Shown: in pieces, positions 1-9,079 of the stretch
Layout: every line of letters begins with the position of its first letter
Numbering within the stretch: the stretch's first letter is position 1
NCBI RefSeq assembly: GCF_014805685.1
Contig: NC_060906.1
Location: forward strand, 25,512,626 to 25,576,625
DNA from: Silurus meridionalis
Lineage: Eukaryota; Chordata; Actinopteri; Siluriformes; Siluridae
Reading direction: 5' to 3'
DNA length: 64,000 nt
Translations under genes and position numbers: made by a program
The notes under the pieces: generated by a model
Seen by the model: only the letters and a program-made list of their open reading frames with translations
The model's database searches: none
Told to the model about the DNA's origin: nothing

Positions 1-91
1 TATTACTATTTGAAATGAAAGATTTGAAAATGTTCTCACCAGCTGTGCAGAGACAAAGCAGAGAGTAAAGCGCCACAAAGAGTGAGATCAT
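1..91 (-). CDS. NITR-like receptor copy A, leader exon only (window edge)
   Basis: This is the first coding exon of the same receptor family as genes B, C and D; the rest lies beyond the left edge of the window. The exon is 40-91 on the minus strand. It starts with ATG (plus-strand cat at 89-91) and encodes a hydrophobic signal peptide, MISLFVALYSLLCLCTA. It ends in phase 1 at a GTGAGA donor (G at 39), and 1-38 is intron. Sequence 1-277 matches 10163-10439 and 26785-27061 almost base for base, so the leader and promoter are intact. Whether the V, stalk and membrane exons survive cannot be seen. Confidence 0.65.
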   Translation of the reverse strand, partial: MISLFVALYSLLCLCTAGENIFKSFISNSN

Positions 92-277
92 CGTTCCTGT
101 TCAGACACAGTGATAGTGAGGAAATCAACTTGTGTGTTCAGTAGAAAAGCAGCTCTCACTCACACCTGATTGGATGATTTGAAGCTGTGGACTGATCTGA
201 TTGGTTCATTAGCTGTAGTGAGATGTGAAGCTCACAGTGAATTCTTGTCTCTTCTGAAGCTGTAATGAGTCACATGA
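92..277 (-). promoter_or_regulatory. Proximal promoter of copy A
   Basis: The sequence immediately upstream of the ATG is shared with B and C. On the minus strand it has two CCAAT boxes (plus-strand ATTGG at 169-173 and 200-204). A perfect AP-1 core TGAGTCA lies at 266-272, about 175 bases upstream of the ATG. No TATA box is evident, so initiation may be TATA-less. The function is inferred from motifs and conservation between copies. Confidence 0.45.
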
Positions 278-433
278 CTTTACAGACAGACCCCCAAACA
301 GGAAGTAGAGAACAGGAAATAAACACTGCTGCACTGACATGGGAAAGATCCAGTTATTAGCGATGCTACAATTGTAGCCTTCGAGAAGCCGTTTAGTGGA
401 AATAAAAACATTGAGATGTGAAGGATCAATATT

Positions 434-435
<2 letters not shown>

Positions 436-474
<39 letters not shown>

Positions 475-505
475 TGTTTAACCCACTGAAAAGTGGAAAT
501 GAATC

Positions 506-549
<44 letters not shown>

Positions 550-560
550 AACCCACTAAA
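436..560. repeat. TG microsatellites separated by a hairpin spacer
   Basis: Two TG runs (436-473 and 508-547) alternate with the spacer CCCACTGAAAAGTGGAA, and a diverged spacer follows the second run. CCACT-GAAA-AGTGG can form a 5-bp stem with a GAAA loop. The same unit recurs at 13225-13346 and 28850-28940. Open frames across it encode only HT or CV repeats. Confidence 0.85.
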
Positions 561-1814
561 AAATGGAAGTACATTTGGAAGTGTGGTTCTGGCTAAATAA
601 ATGCAGTTCTGAATCCAGTGATCTCTCCACACGTGTACTGATACTCAGGATTAAAGAAGACAGTTATTCAGTCATGCTACCATGGAGTCTTCACCTTCTG
701 TCTTCACAGTCTTCTGGCTTGCACATGGAGCAAGATCAGCTCTTCCATGCACTGCTCCAAGCTCTCATCACTGCTCCGAGCTCAGGAGCCAGACGATGAT
801 GTGTTCTGGAGAAGCTGTGTGTTTCCTCTGCAGTCTCTCCAGCCACCACCTTCATCTCACTCAATCAGTTGTGTTTCATTTCTTACCTAGAACACAGAGC
901 CCTCATGTTAAGTGGGATGAAGGTAAGAGACCAACAACTACTTATCGAGTAACTTGCTGTGTGTAGGAAAGTGTGAGAGTTGTTCTGTGTGTTTCTTTAT
1001 GTGTGTTGGTGTGTGTGTGTCCATGTGGGCCTACTATGGCTCCATGTGGATTTACTGTTAGACCTTTTGAAGGTCCTCTGTGGGGTTTCTGTGGACTTAA
1101 GCACAAATTTAGGCCTTGCCCATATAATCCCCCCACAGACCCCTGGCATAGTGTGGGGTTTAGCTGTACAGTGTATGTAAAGGTAAGGGGTTGTGTATGA
1201 AAGGGGGAGTTAATAAATATAGAGTATGGTACACTGAGAGGTTCAGGAATGAGACACATGCAGTAGAAGAAGATTAAAAGGTGTTCTATTGGACTTCAGT
1301 GTACAGTATATACATGTGAGTGCTGTAGACCAGCAGAGAGAACTTCAGGGCAGAGACTAGGAAAGAAATTGTAAGGGTGTGGACTTTCATGAAACAATAT
1401 TCAACACAGCTTTTCCTGCTTAGCACAAAAAAGTACAATATCAAGCACAGCTTATGTGTTCCAGCAATTCCTTCCACAGAAGATGCATTTACTTTATCTC
1501 TAACTGATAAATCACTTTACAGGATGATGACTATCTGTAATTGTCCTGTGGAGATTGTGAATGTACGAGTTCTTTACTATCCTGAGGCAGCAGTCAGATT
1601 TGGATCAGACATATAATCAGATAACCAGCAGATCACTAGCTGTGCTGTATTCCAACCAGCTGAACTTCTCTTTCCATCAAAAACATACACATTAAAGTTT
1701 TTAACTATTTTATATCATTACATCATAAAGATCACAGAAATGAACGAATCGCATTTAACTCTTCATTTGGACAAGCATGTGGTATGTTTTCTCAGGAAAC
1801 CTGAAGATCTAAAG
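561..1814. other. Intergenic, no gene recognised
   Basis: 561-1130 is duplicated at 28950-29500. 973-1130 is TG-rich with a block around TGTGGGGTTTCTGTGGACTT. The short frames here (to 105 codons) are not family-like, lack splice context, and shift between the two duplicates. 1260-1814 is AT-rich and holds nothing I recognise. Confidence 0.5.
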
Positions 1815-2110
1815 ACAGGATTGTTGAATATTAGATCTCTTACGTCAAAAAGCGCTGACTATAAACTAAATTATTACCGACCAGGAGTTTAAAATAATGT
1901 GTTTAATATAAACGTGGATTAAACTGAATGAATATGTAGCATTAAATGAAGCAAGTCCTCCTGGGTATAGTTACATACACCAACCCCGTCTAAATGGCAG
2001 AGGAGGCGGAGTCACAGCTATTTATAATAATAATCTGAGAGTCACACAAAAAACTAAACACAAATGTAAAACATTTGAAGTTCTTTACACCAACATAAAA
2101 TATTCAGTGT
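1815..2110 (+). mobile_element. L2-type LINE, endonuclease N-terminal fragment
   Basis: Translation across two or three frames recalls the start of an L2 ORF2 endonuclease: GLLNIRSLTSKSADY near 1823, then NEASPPGYSYIHQPRL-like and RGGGV-like sequence near 1945-2020. Several stops and frameshifts make it a dead fragment. It ends shortly before the LTR at 2172. Confidence 0.65.
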
Positions 2111-2171
2111 CCGAAAGCAGGTCCAGTCAGTTAATTCCATGAATTATTATTTATAATATTAGCTACATATT

Positions 2172-2329
2172 AGTTATCAAGTAGGTACGACAGCCAGTGA
2201 GGTTAGCACGGGAGTTTATATAGGCAAACCGGCAATGTGGGACAGGTGTCTGTAGTTAATGCCATGAGCAGCCGAACGAGGCAGCATGACAGCCACCGAG
2301 GGGGCCATGGCAGGTTGATCCCTGACATT
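2172..2329 (-). mobile_element. LTR (3') of a gypsy-like element, minus orientation
   Basis: Read on the minus strand the segment begins TGTCAGGGATCAACCTGCC at 2329 and has a TATA-like CTATATAAACTCC about 110 bases in. Its last bases, ACCTACTTGATAACTA, recur in the short mate at 3863-3892. A G-rich tract immediately precedes TGTCAG, as expected of a polypurine tract before a 3' LTR. The layout matches the LTR at about 22350-22545, which also has CCACCTGCCATG and a TATA-like box. The family is inferred from structure; no pol is present. Confidence 0.5.
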
Positions 2330-2345
2330 ACCCCCCCCCGCTAGG
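2330..2345 (-). other. Polypurine tract next to the LTR
   Basis: The minus strand reads AGCGGGGGGGGGTAA directly before the TGTCAG start of the LTR. This is the expected place and composition for the plus-strand primer of an LTR retrotransposon. It fixes the element's direction (5' end at higher coordinates). Confidence 0.45.
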
Positions 2346-3480
2346 GGCGGCACCTGATGCCCCAAATCCACTCCGAAAAGGTCTGGAGTGGAGCGGCGCC
2401 CTCTGTGAAGGTCTGGAGCGGAGCAACGCACCTGGCAGAGATCAGGGGCCAAGCAATGTTCTCGGCAAAGATCAGAAGCCGAGTGACGCTCTCAACAGAA
2501 AACAGGAGCGGAGCGACGCTCTGCGGAGATCAGTAGCAAAGCGACGTCCTCGGCAGGGATCAGAGGCAGAGTGATGCCCTCTTTAGGGATCAGAGGCTGA
2601 GCGACGCCCTCTGATTAAGACAGGAGCGAGTAATACCCTCTGAGAGACTCGGGACCGCGACGTCGCCCTTAAAGAGACTTTTATGCATGGCTTTGCCTTT
2701 GGAGGGGTTTTGAAGCACAACGGCGCCCTTGGAGAGCCTTGGGACTGCCACATTGTTTTCAAAGAGATTGTGTAACACAAAGGCGCCTTCAGAAGGTTTG
2801 GGAGCGCTCCTTCACTTTTAGAGAAGCCTTGGATCACGTCGTCACCCTCAGAGGAATTTTGGGGTGCGACAGCACTTTCAGCAGGACCTTGAGGAGCGGT
2901 GTCACCTTTGGAAGAGCTTTGGACCCCGATGTCACCCTCAGAGAGACTTTGGAGCATGAAGGTGCTTTTGGGGGTGCTTGGAAACTCGACGGCGCTTCCG
3001 GAGCCGTCTTAAAGTGCAACGGCCTCCTGGGAGGAATTTAGGACCTCGACGTGGCCTTCAAAGGAACTTGGGACTGTGGTGTCGCCCTTAGAGGTACTTG
3101 GGACTGCGACCTCACTTTCAGAGGAGCATGGAAGCACCACATCGCTCAGAGGGACCTTGGGCCATGACGGCGCTTCCAGAAGGGTGTTGAAGTGCGATGG
3201 TGCTCATAGAGAGACTTGGCACCTTCAGGGAAACATGGAAGCGCGCAAAAGTGTGCCAGCGCCGGTGGAGAGACTGTGAATCGCAACGTCACCTTTGGAG
3301 AGACTTGGAGACTTCGGAGAAGCTTGGAGGGGAGACGTCACCTTCAAAAGAGCTTGGAGGCGAGACGTCGCCTTCAGAGGAGCTTGAAGGCGAGACGTCG
3401 CCTTCAGAGGGACTTTGAGGCGAGACGTCTCCTTCAGAAGGATTTGGAGGTACGACGGCACATCCGGAGGGGTTGGGGCC
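2346..3480. repeat. Degenerate 30-bp minisatellite inside an LTR element
   Basis: About 1.1 kb of diverged 30-bp units, clearest at 3320-3440, where units such as GAGACGTCGCCTTCAGAGGA follow each other. A second subtype, with GATCAGAGGC and GAGCGACGCCCTCT, covers 2400-2640. Because 30 is a multiple of three, several frames on both strands stay open. In the element's sense (minus) the units read as a decapeptide like SEGDVSPPSS. Related arrays lie at 17350-17815, 22560-24240 and 29510-29860. Confidence 0.8.
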
Positions 3481-3892
3481 AGTAAAATGTGGAGCATGAA
3501 TGGAGGTGATTTTGGCTCGTATGCTATTTTTATCTGGCAATTCATGTTCACAATGACAATGGCGGACCTCCACTTCAGCCCCTTCAGTTCTGCCAAGCAC
3601 ACCGCTCCACTCCAGTGTTCCGCCAAGCGCAGTCAGAGAGCGTACGAACCGTAATGCAGGTTTAGCCTGTAAAGCCGATATAATCCGATTGGGAAGTACA
3701 ATCCATGGAACAGATATGACAGGTATGATACATTGATAATCCACAGAATAGGTATAATCCACAAAACAGGTACGATCCACAGAATAGGTACAATCCGTAG
3801 GACAGGAAGTAGGAGTGGAAACCAGCGAGGAATGCTGGCAGTCGGGAACCAGACCGCTCACCGTAGTTATCAAGTAGGTGGATCCCTGACAA
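3481..3892 (-). mobile_element. 5' part of the same LTR element, with a shortened 5' LTR
   Basis: On the minus strand 3892-3863 reads TGTCAGGGATCCACCT then ACTTGATAACTA, joining the first and last bases of the LTR at 2172-2329. The middle appears lost between two ACCT repeats. 3690-3800 holds about three 18-bp units like ATTATACCTATTCTGTGG. 3481-3660 is unique sequence leading into the 30-bp array. The region is duplicated at 29870-30298. Open frames here have no recognised domain. Confidence 0.4.
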
Positions 3893-4082
3893 ATGCACAC
3901 CATCAATAGGTAGTAATGATTCCATGAACTTTTTTAATAATAAAGTTGAAAACATCAGGCAAGAAATCCAGACGATTCAAATAAATCCAAACTATTTTAT
4001 AAATAACCCTGTAGACAGCAGTGTAATTATATTGTAATTATATGATATATTATATTATACAACATTATGTATAGTGTTATTT

Positions 4083-4180
4083 ATGTCTGTACTTTGAGAG
4101 TCACTAGCAGCTGAAACCAAATTCCTGTGTGTGTCAACACACTTGGCCAATAAACCTGATTCTAATTCTGATTATATTAT
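4083..4180 (+). mobile_element. LINE 3' tail fragment
   Basis: The segment ends ACTTGGCCAATAAACCTGAT followed by a TTCTAATTCTGATT-like repeat, a typical 3' end of a fish jockey/Rex1-like LINE. It begins exactly where the duplicate block carries the hAT start (after GTTATTTA), so the two blocks have different insertions at one point. Confidence 0.55.
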
Positions 4181-4184
4181 ATAA

Positions 4185-4420
4185 TAAAGTTTTATTGTCC
4201 TTTGATCTGCTCGACCTCAGTGCAGCTTTGACACCATTGATCATAATCTTCTGCTTGCTGGACTGGAGAACATTGTTGGAATAAAGGAACAGCTCTCTCC
4301 TGGCTTATCTGACTGATCACTATCAGTTTGTTGATGTAAATAGTGAGTTCTCAACACTCTCTGAGGTAAAGTTTGGTGTTCCACAAGGATCTGTCTTCGG
4401 CCCACTGCTTTTCTCTTTAT
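4185..4420 (+). mobile_element. L2-type reverse transcriptase fragment
   Basis: The plus strand encodes, across frame breaks, LDLSAAFDTIDHNLLLAGLE and then [13 protein letters not shown] and [12 protein letters not shown] segments. These are the RT blocks around the first catalytic aspartate and the GVPQGS loop of L2/CR1 elements. Internal stops make it inactive, and it is truncated at both ends. Confidence 0.7.
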
Positions 4421-4862
4421 ACACTACATTTCCAAAATATTGGTTCACCTGACTTTTCCTGCTTTATGTGGTTCTCTTCCAACCTGTTAATTCAAAGCTG
4501 GAGGCACTCAATTATAGAGGTGTACAGGAGGTCTTTAGATTCACTATAATAAAATTCTCTTTAACTTGGAAACCCAAACCTGTTCCAGCATGGCAATGCC
4601 CCTGTGCACAAAGTGAGCTCCATGAAGATCTGGTTTGCTTGCTTTGGAGAGGAAGATATTGAGTGGCCTGCTATAGAGCTCTGATCTCATCCCTACTGAA
4701 CACCTTTGGGATGAATGTGAACGCTGACTGCACCCCAGGTCTCCTCACCTACATCAGTACCTGCCTTTTGTGACCCTTGTGGCTGATATACACAAATATC
4801 CATAAGCACACTCAAAATCTAGTGGAACATCTTCCCAGAAGAGTGGTGGGAATTCAAAGAGC
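4421..4862 (+). mobile_element. Tc1-like transposon relic
   Basis: The left end TACACTACATTTCCAAAATA resembles a Tc1-type terminus. The body encodes shifted fragments resembling the C-terminal half of a Tc1 transposase: a QHGNAPVHK-like block near 4590, a WPAIELSDLIPTEHLWDE-like block near 4670-4715, and a relic of the last helix near 4820. There is no intact frame. Confidence 0.55.
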
Positions 4863-6164
4863 AAAATAGGACTAAATGTAGATGTGTCGTGTTCAGCTGT
4901 GCTTGTTTTTCTGTCATTGTTCTTGTCTGCCTCTGGGTGACTCGTGTGCAGATGAAATGGTGTGGTATTTGTACTCTTTACATAATTGTGGCAGGAAACG
5001 GAACAGAGAAAAGACTGTCCTGCTGTCAGTGGTCTCTGATGGACCTCATCTTCACCATGGCCATGTCGAAGAGAAGCCCAGTGTAGCAGTGCAGCTCACT
5101 GATGCTGACGTCTGTCCATTTATATTTATGGTCCTTTGCAGGAGCCCTGGCAGCCTGAGCAGTGGTGTTTCTACACACAGCTGACACAGCAGTTTCAGAA
5201 CAAAAACATGTTGAAGAGACTCATGGGAGTGTGTGCATCACATGGTCTTAATTGTGGTCCAGGTTCCTGTGTGTGCAGGAATCTCAGAGCCTGTGGAACC
5301 ATGTCAACATCAGTCTCTGTTCTCCATGACAGAGTGAGCTGCTGATTGGCTCTGACTCTCTTTGTAACAGGTTCTTTTGCACTGATATTCTGAAATAAGA
5401 AAACTACGCTTCCTGTTTACACAATAAACTACATTATTAACATTATTGTGTTTACTGATACTAGTATTCATTTCTAGAATAAAAACACAATTAGCACATA
5501 GCACACATTTTACCATCCAGTAAATAAATCTAATGAAAGTCAAATCTGTAAAATAGTGAATGCACACTTTCTCTATAAGATTCTGAATGGAGCTGAAGAC
5601 TGAGCGAGAGCTGCGTCTCCTTCCTGTGTGAGATGCAGGTGAAGGTGAAGGTGGTGTGTGATGTTGGTGATGAAGCCACAGTCCTACACGATAACTGAAT
5701 CATTTGTTAGTAATCAGTAGAAGATACGTAGCTGATAATAAATGATAATAAATAGAAGCTCGTACATGTCTGTCGATGAATCACTTATCATTTACAGATT
5801 ACTTTATATATTTACAGCTCCTAAACACCAAAGAACAGGTATAACACAATCAAAACAATTACACCAGAGCAGATATTCACAAACAGAAGCTTAACAATTT
5901 CATCATTTGCGAAAATATAGTTTAAAAATTGCAAAATGTAAAAAATGATAGTATAATATTAGATTTATGTTTAAATATAAGTTTATATACACGCTTTGTA
6001 CAACATTCAAAACTAAAAGTGGCCCGTAAGGAGATATTCCATATTTCAACCAATTTTACTCTAAATAGCTGATTTTAGTGTGAGAACAGCCTGCATGGAA
6101 ATATCTAAATGTAGCGTAGCTGTCATGGAGAGACCAGGCGTCAGGAACCGAGAGTAAAACAAGG
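4863..6164. other. Duplicated intergenic sequence without a recognised gene
   Basis: 4999-6164 is nearly identical to 33350-34508. It contains a 69-codon frame at 5136-5345 (MQEPWQPEQWCFYTQLTQQF...) which in the duplicate at 33487-33696 differs by one residue. I recognise no domain, and no splice structure supports it, so conservation probably reflects recent duplication. 5840-6110 is AT-rich and featureless. Confidence 0.45.
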
Positions 6165-6175
6165 TGTCATTTATT

Positions 6176-6658
6176 TATCTTCTTCTTCTTCTTCTTTCGG
6201 CTGCTCCCATTAGGGGGCGCCACAGCGGCTCATCCGTCTCCATACCCCCCTGGCCTCGACATCTGCCTCTTTCAAACCAACTACCTGCATGTCTTCCCTC
6301 ACCACATCCATGAACCTCCTCCTTGGTCTTCCTCTTTTCCTCCTTCCTGGTGTCTCCATCCTCAGCATTCTCCTACTGATATACCCCATGTCCCTCCTCT
6401 GCACATGTCCAAACCATCTCAATCTCGCCTCCCTCACCTTGTCACCAAAACATCCTACATGCGCTGTCCCTCTAATAAACTCATTTCTAATCCTGTCCAT
6501 CGTCAACACTCCCAACGAAAACCTCAATATCTTCAGCTCTGCTACCTCCAGCTCCACCTCCTGTCTTTTACTCAATGCCACTGTCTCTAATCCATACAAC
6601 ATCTCAGGTCTTACCACAGTCCTATAAACTTTCCCTTTCACTCTTGCAGATACCCTAC
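6176..6658 (-). mobile_element. RTE-type LINE, 5'-truncated 3' end, with target-site duplication
   Basis: The minus strand encodes the last part of the pol ORF of an RTE-like element: KVYRTVVRPEMLYGLETVAL, then a GTAHVG block, LRWFGHVQRR and GRRKRGRPRRRF. A TTC-repeat tail follows (plus-strand cttcttcttc at 6178-6196). It is flanked by TGTCATTTATT (6165-6175) and TGTCATCTGTATT (6659-6671), an imperfect target-site duplication. The duplicate block at 34498-34515 is the empty site. It is a 5'-truncated insertion with an open but partial frame. Confidence 0.85.
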
Positions 6659-6671
6659 TGTCATCTGTATT

Positions 6672-7285
6672 GATCTTGAAAAGACAAAACACAAGAGAGT
6701 AAGAAACGACAATGCTGGAAACAATAAACTGAACTGAGTCGTGCTTCACCCGAAGCGTAGCGAGGAGCAGGAGCAACTCAGGCGGTCTTAAGAACAGTAG
6801 GTGGTCCAATTCTATGATGAAGCTTGTTGTTTCCTGGCATTTTTCAGGGTGTGTGCATGATTACCAGCTCACCTCAGATCATTTCCATATGAACAGCGAG
6901 CTCAGAGATACCCGAGAAACTGAACCTCAACTTTCATACGGATTACATACTCCGAGAATATTTATTTTCAATTTCTAGTTTTCTATTCATACATGTATTA
7001 CGTCTGTGACACAAATATTCATTGAAATTCAGGTTGTTTCATTGATGTGTCTGTGAAGAGAGATGACAAACACGTCAGAGAGCGCCCCACTGTGTTTTGT
7101 TGTTATTATGAATGTGTAGAAATAAAAGTACACCCTTTACAGATTACATTAGAATGTATAAAACTGTAGAAAGATCATCACTCATAATCACACACTCCAG
7201 TGCTCATGTTCGTTCTCACTCTCCAGTGTTCTGTAGTGTTTAAAGACTATAATCACACTCTTGATGTCACCCAAATGAGGATGAG
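6672..7285. other. Duplicated intergenic sequence, no gene seen
   Basis: This stretch matches 34515-35140. It is AT-rich with only short frames, and I see no domain or repeat of known type. Confidence 0.5.
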
Positions 7286-7490
7286 GTTCTGCTTTTGAGT
7301 GTGGTTCCTCTCAAAGTTTCCTTCCCTATAAAATCTAAGGGAGTTTTTCCTTCGCCACAGTCTCCATGCTGCTCATCAGGGATAAACACACACCATTCAC
7401 CTTCACTGTTACATTCTGTAAAGCTGCTTTGAGACAATGTCTGTTGTGAAAAGTGCAATAGAAATAAACTTGACTTGACTCTCAGTGTCG
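7286..7490 (+). mobile_element. Short interspersed repeat with TTGACT tail
   Basis: It carries GGTTCCTCTCAAAGTTTCCT, GGGAGTTTTTCCTTCGCCAC and GTAAAGCTGCTTTGAGACAA, ending CAATAGAAATAAACTTGACT. I recognise this as a very common fish interspersed repeat, but I cannot assign its class (SINE or LINE tail). The duplicate is at 35140-35385. Confidence 0.55.
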
Positions 7491-7539
7491 GTCTCAAGCC
7501 CAGATAAATGTGGAGGGCTGTGTTATTATTTGGCACATA

Positions 7540-8400
7540 AAACATGCTAAATCAAATATGCAGTCAAGAATCAGAACTTCATACCAGATCGGTCAAAGCC
7601 CGGGTTACCAACGACCACCACAACCAACAGGGTATCGGTGGAAATTGTGCTCCTGTTGGCTGAAAGAGGAGAAGGATAGGAGGAAGACGTCTACAGACAC
7701 AGCAGGGAAAGGAGCAGTGTAGGAGAGTGGAGGTTTAGGTTGGTACTTTAAATGTTGGTACTATGACTGGTAAAGGGAGAGAGGGAGCTGATATGATGGA
7801 GAGGAGAAAGGTAGAGATGTTGTGTGTTCAGGAGACCAAGTGGAAAGGGAGTAAGAGCAGGAACATTGGAGGTGTTTAAACTGTTTTATCATGGTGTGGA
7901 TGGAAAGAGAAATGGTGTAGGGGGGATTCTGAAGGAAGAGTACAGTAAAAGTGTAGTGGAGGTGAAGAGAGTTTCTGATAGGGTGATGAACGTGAAGGTG
8001 GAAGATGAAGGGGTGATGATAAATGTCATCAGTGTTTATGCTCCACAAGTGGGTTGTGTGATGGAGTAGAAGGAAAGATTCTGGAGTGAGTTAGATGAAG
8101 TGATAGAAGGTGAACCTAGGAATGAAAGATTGGTGATTGGGGCGGATTTAAATGGGCATGTGGAGGAGTGGAGGAAGGATGTGCTGCAAGTTAGAGCAAT
8201 AAAGGATGGAGATGGAAATGTGTTGACTAGTGAGGAGAGTGTGTTGAGAAGATGGAGGGAGTATCTTAAGCAGCTGATGAACGAGGAAAATGAGAGAGAG
8301 AGTGAGAGAGTGAGAATGCTGGATGGTGTTGAGTTGGTGAAGCAGAAAGTGGATAGGATTAGTAAAGAGGAAGTGAGAGCAGCCTGCATGTATTTCTGTA
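7540..8400 (+). mobile_element. RTE-type LINE, endonuclease plus RT N-terminus, internally deleted
   Basis: It starts in the element's 5' UTR (ATCGGTCAAAGCCCGGGTTA near 7589). It then encodes an APE-type endonuclease in broken frames: LNVGTMTGKG, LCVQETKWKG, FKLFYHGVDGKRNGVGGIL, VISVYAPQVG and GADLNGHV near 8140. From there it jumps to the segment before the RT domain (VRAIKDGDGNVLTSEESVLR), losing the endonuclease C-terminus. It stops at 8400 before the RT catalytic core. The duplicate at 35417-36420 keeps about 120 more bases. Non-functional. Confidence 0.8.
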
Positions 8401-9079
8401 TCATCATTATATCTCTAAATAATGCAGTCTTCTGTCCTGCTATCATCTACTTCACACTTCTTGATCCCCAGTAATGTGTTGCTCCTGTAAACCCCCAGTT
8501 CCTAAGAGCCAACAGCAATCTGATGATGAGCTTCTGGTTTCTTTTCAAACAAGTCCATAAACAATCATGAGAGTGGACTCACAGGTTCAGGTCGAGTGTG
8601 ACATGTTCATAACACATTAGTAGAAGTGTTCGTGTCTGCAGCAGCTCTTTCACATCGTGCAGTTCCATTTCAATAATATGTGGTTTGTGAAACTGAGTGT
8701 TTTATCCAGCAGCTCACACACACTTACTCTCAAATACACAAAAAAATGGAGTTTATTCATAAAAATATTACTACAAATATTGTGAAGAATGTAGATAATC
8801 TTCATTTAAACTGTGCTACAGACTGTATTTCACCTGTTTTTAAACTTTAATCTCTAATGATATGGAGTGGGATGCCAACAGTGACCTCACTTGGGCCCTA
8901 AAACATGTTAAAGGGTCACAGTGTGGTCTGGGAAAAATCATAATCAGTCCCCAATGGCCCTTTTGGGGTCTCTTACCCAGGGCCTGCAACAGTTTTGCTC
9001 TTTTTGAGGCTCCATGAGGGTTTTCTATGAGAGCAAACTGTCAGCTTTCTCATGTCTCCTGAACTCTCAAACATGTGCC
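8401..9079 (-). other. 3' UTR and downstream flank of gene B
   Basis: Read on the minus strand this follows the predicted TAA of gene B. It contains a hairpin-forming CCCCAATGGCCCTTTTGGGG (8949-8968) and a polyadenylation signal AATAAA (plus-strand tttatt at 8752-8757), both shared with other copies. 8401-8750 is further flank duplicated at 36420-36770. Confidence 0.5.

Noticed and set aside
426..632. Frame rich in HTHTHT, and similar CVCVCV frames elsewhere
   Set aside because: Translation of TG/CA microsatellites.
3290..3440. CRISPR-like array (about 30-bp regular units)
   Set aside because: Units are contiguous and diverged, with no unique spacers, and the sequence is vertebrate; it is a minisatellite.
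3289..3906. 205-codon minus frame as a host gene
   Set aside because: It joins the LTR region and 18-bp units to the 30-bp array; no domain or splice structure, and the sequence is flanked by LTR-like ends.
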